From positions 8,493,001 to 8,557,000 of the forward strand of contig NC_132974.1 of NCBI RefSeq assembly GCF_047496725.1: a stretch of DNA of 64,000 bases. The letters are read 5' to 3'. Positions 60,701 to 64,000 of the stretch are shown here, piece by piece. The position numbers were made by a program, and so were the translations under genes. Below the pieces are notes generated by a model, which worked only from the letters and a program-made list of their open reading frames with translations, did no database searches and was not told the DNA's origin. Each line of letters opens with the position of its first letter. Position 1 is the stretch's first letter. This DNA is from Anoplolepis gracilipes. Lineage: Eukaryota > Arthropoda > Insecta > Hymenoptera > Formicidae.

Positions 60701-62420
60701 CTGTTGCTTTCCCTTCATCTTACAACTGGTATATCCTTTTACTGGTAAGAATCCGCTAGTAGCTGAATCCACGTGGCGGTAATAAAAGATTCAAGCGGAT
60801 ATCTAGTCGGTTATTCTTCGAGAGCGTTGTGTTCTCCCGCTTTTCCTCCACGCATTATCCACCAATATACCAGAATGTTTTACGATACTCGAGTTAGTCA
60901 CGTTTCGCAATTCCGGCTTTTAAAAGCGTATCCACGTCCATTCTAAGTTAAGACGTAGGGGAATTTTTATCGTTGAGAAAATAGAAAGATTTCGCTTAAA
61001 CGTAATAAAGATATTGTGACGCACATGGAAATCAGTCCGGATGGTGTATAAAGGTAAAAGAAAAAATAAAAAAAGGAAAAAAAGAGAAAAATAACGAGAA
61101 AATGAAAGAAGAGGAGTCGAAGAATAGTGTATTGCTTTCTCGTTTTATCTTTAATACTGCTCTCTATCGCGCTAGATGTTCGTGTCGACTACGCTTTATC
61201 ATCTCGTAATTATTTCGCATATACACGCCACTTCCTTTCACCCTCTCCTCTGGATACAATCCACCTTATCGTTCCTCTGGCTATCCCTTCCCTATCACGG
61301 AGCTATCGCAGGGCCTTCTATAAAATATACGTTTGTAGGCGGACCGGCGATGTGGCGGCTGGTTATTTATTTTTCCAGTAACTGTAATTTTTCAAACACG
61401 TACTGCCCGCTGGATAAATGCGCCAGCCTGTTTTTGACGCGCTGAAAAATACGATGTCGGATCCGACAGCATTTCTCGAGATCTCTCGGAGGTAAGGAGG
61501 ATGATAAAGATCTAGCCGGGAATTGATTTTCTTCATTGTTGTTCAGTGCTATGTGTGGTCGTGGCGTTTCATGCTCCATATTCCTTTTTAATGAGAGCGA
61601 ACTATTTATCTTCGGATAATTTATAACGAAATCTTTTGCGCTCGTGCTTTTAGGTATCATAAATAAATAATAATAGATCTCTTTTTTGATGTGCTCTTTT
61701 TCTGAAAATCTCTTTGGATAAAAATAAATCATATATCAAGTATCTTTGGAAAATTTAACCATGTAAATTTATGAGAGATATGTTACATATTTACTTTTTT
61801 CACTATAAAATATTTCTGTATTATATTTCGATTTCATTTAAAATAAATGATGGAATAATATTGCTTTTTATCGAGAGACATGCTTATATCAAGGCGTTTG
61901 ATTGCAGTTTTTTTATAGCGTGCAATCATGTTCGACAAAAGGTAACATATCTCGAAGAACATTACTGATTGAAAAAAACTATCGTCAGAGTGGAGCGATC
62001 ATTGTGGCTGATTCTCATCAGTTGCACCTGTCACTTTATTTAGAGGTAGCGCGATATCCCTTTGAATTTCGCATCCGCCACAAATACCATCGTCTGTCGT
62101 TCTTTCTCTTCCGTTCCCTTTGACGGAAACCGTGGTTGGAACGCAGTATTAACTTCGTGATCGATAGAAAAAGTGAACGAGAACGAAGAAAAGCCATGAT
62201 AACGCCGATGATTGAAAGAGTTATTAAAATGAACGATATATAATATATATCCTTCGTCGAAGAAAAGTTCCTAAAATCGATTAACTAGCTCATATTTCTT
62301 TAATGCAGACTAGACTAGAACCTTGATTGGTTTATGGTTTGAAATTTTAATATTAATTATATTTTTATCAGGAACGATCGGATAAGATGTTGGATCGGAA
62401 AAAATATGTGTTTGCCGTTG
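60701..62420. other. GC-richer island with purine tract
   Basis: A purine-rich tract at about 61045-61115 is followed by pyrimidine-rich sequence. Two frames (61127-61381 and 61176-61445) overlap each other in different phases, start at non-ATG codons, and an antisense frame overlaps their end (61367-61732). None is supported as a gene. Confidence 0.3.
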
Positions 62421-63263
62421 ACTGTGGCGCATAATATTAATCATTCAATTTATTCCGCGGTTCATGAAATGTCTTGCATATAAAGAGGCGAATTAACCGT
62501 ACTTGCACTGATCTTAAATTATGTAATATTATCTATAGATACACACTTTCTTAACATGATATACATAATCGACAGACTGTCCATTTTTGTAAAATACGAA
62601 TAAACGATATCCTACATGTTCACAAATAATATGAATAAACAAAAAAAAGGCACATTTGTTTGAAAGTTATCAAGCATGTTCTGCTTGGAATTGTTAAAGC
62701 TCACGGTTTACGTCTTGCAAGGGAATCCCTTACAGTGATATGTAGGTACACATGGTACGATATATATCGAGAGATTACGAGGATACATCGACTATGTCAT
62801 GCCGGTCTCGGATATATTGGAGCACGTTGTCGATGAAGAAAGATCCAGATATGCCGTTTCCGATCGAATAGGCACAGTTTCAATAATATCAACTGAAGGA
62901 CTGCATGTATCGGCAGTCGATTGCGCGTATATAGTATAGTATATCTTCCAGGTCAGTTCGATGATGAGGTTCAACTCTAAGAAGCTCGATTTTCAGAGTG
63001 CATCACGATGATAAGGCACGTCTTCTATAGAACACGGCGTAGTACAAAAATGTAACACGCTCGATACATTAAAATATGGACGAAATATTATATATACATA
63101 TGTATGCAACAATAAATAAACCGCGTATACATGTTATTGTGTGTACATTTTCTGATTCTCTTTGTGGAGAAAATAACATCAATATTGCATAAACATATTC
63201 AATTTGTGCGTGTATATAATATATGTTGCCGTTATATTTGTTCATTTTATTAGTACGATATTG

Positions 63264-63268
<5 letters not shown>
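62421..63268. other. Mixed sequence, no gene seen
   Basis: Moderately GC at 62690-63060 with short frames only. Confidence 0.35.

Positions 63269-63315
<47 letters not shown>
63269..63315 (+). repeat. (TA)n microsatellite, about 47 bp
   Basis: Uninterrupted AT alternation. Confidence 0.95.
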
Positions 63316-63316
<1 letters not shown>

Positions 63317-63410
63317 TTGTATATATAACTCTAAGAAAGTAAATAGAATTATTGAAAAAGCTATTGAAAATACTAGAAATAAAATTATTGTAAAATATAA
63401 ATAATACAAA

Positions 63411-63600
63411 ACCTAAATTTATTTTGAGGAAAATTAAAAAATTAAATTAAAATTATTTCTAGGAAAAATAAAATAAAATTTATTTATAAAAAATTTGAAA
63501 AATTAAAATTATGGAAATCATAAAATATTAAAATGAAAATTATTTGTAGAATAAATAAATTTATTTTTAGCGAAATTTGAAAAATTTAATAAGCGTAATA
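63411..63600 (+). repeat. Degenerate tandem repeat, period about 88 bp
   Basis: AAAATTATTT(C/G)TAG.A.AAATAAA followed by AAATTTGAAAAATT occurs near 63449 and again near 63537. A partial related copy lies before the first. Confidence 0.65.
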
Positions 63601-64000
63601 AGTTAATTTTTATCGTCAAGGATGCGTAAACGTATCAAAGTGACAGATATTTATCAATGTAAATTTTTCTTTTTTGAAAGAAATGTAATTATGTGATGAC
63701 AATTGCTCACAGCGAAAGAGCTGATAAGCATCATGAAAAAAAAAGCAATAAAAAGTACAAAAAATAAACTTCAAGACTTTCTAGAAAACTTTGATATATT
63801 CAATATTGATTTAACATATCTTTTTCAAGAGCAGATATTTATTCGGATTAGTGTTATATCAAGTTGTTTATATTTTCGATGCAAAACTTTTTGCTACAAA
63901 TATTTATTTTTGTTATCTTAATTTTTTTTATTTATTTTGTATGTGTTTTACATGAATAATCTCAATATCTATAGATGTTATTCACCGGAAATAATTATGT
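63601..64000. other. AT-rich end of window
   Basis: A 72-codon + frame (63703-63921) starts at TTG, with its first ATG at about 63733. It is rich in Lys, Phe and Ile. I do not recognise it, and its meaning depends on sequence beyond the window. Confidence 0.25.

Noticed and set aside
61127..61732. Two overlapping + frames and an antisense frame
   Set aside because: Mutual overlap in different phases, non-ATG starts, and no motif.
1..64000. tRNA, rRNA and CRISPR signals
   Set aside because: No B-box with cloverleaf, no rRNA core sequence and no regularly spaced repeat array was found by eye.

Overview
This looks like AT-rich insect nuclear DNA, most likely from an ant or another hymenopteran. 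The signs are a multi-exon CYP4-family cytochrome P450 cluster with GT-AG introns, many (GA)n and (TA)n microsatellites, and short terminal-inverted-repeat elements. No bacterial or organellar features, tRNA, rRNA or CRISPR array was seen. The species assignment is inference.

Bases 1-17650 form a CYP4 neighbourhood. One gene is intact: 12 exons on the + strand (11385-16374) join into an open frame of 515 codons with every P450 signature. Upstream of it lies a full-length but broken paralogue (2213-6649). It keeps recognisable counterparts of exons 1-11 but carries several frameshifts, a lost splice acceptor and no exon 12. Between the two are remnants of at least one further copy: an exon-8 relic (about 6950-7176), and a duplicated 5' flank (8084-9182) that runs straight into an exon-3 relic (9183-9470). 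The 5' flank of the broken gene (368-1512) is the sister copy of 8084-9182. The locus therefore reads as a tandem array undergoing birth and death, with one survivor. Fold-back repeats are common here, including a perfect 166-bp palindrome inside intron 4 of the intact gene and a 231-bp hairpin at 9548-9778. Two TIR-type elements lie at 9914-10107 and 17265-17647.

Bases 17650-64000 hold no gene that I can support. Very AT-rich stretches alternate with GC-richer islands of 0.4-1.8 kb (around 19.2-20.4, 24.6-26.4, 28.0-28.7, 33.1-34.7, 44.0-44.6, 45.3-46.2, 51.0-51.6, 52.8-53.6, 55.5-56.1, 58.4-59.6 and 60.7-62.3 kb). Several islands contain perfect or near-perfect dyads. This pattern fits a large intron or intergenic regulatory region, but the gene it would serve is not visible. 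Single small exons could be hidden there and cannot be excluded by eye.

The first 340 bases resemble the 3' tail of a retroelement and include a hammerhead-ribozyme-like core.
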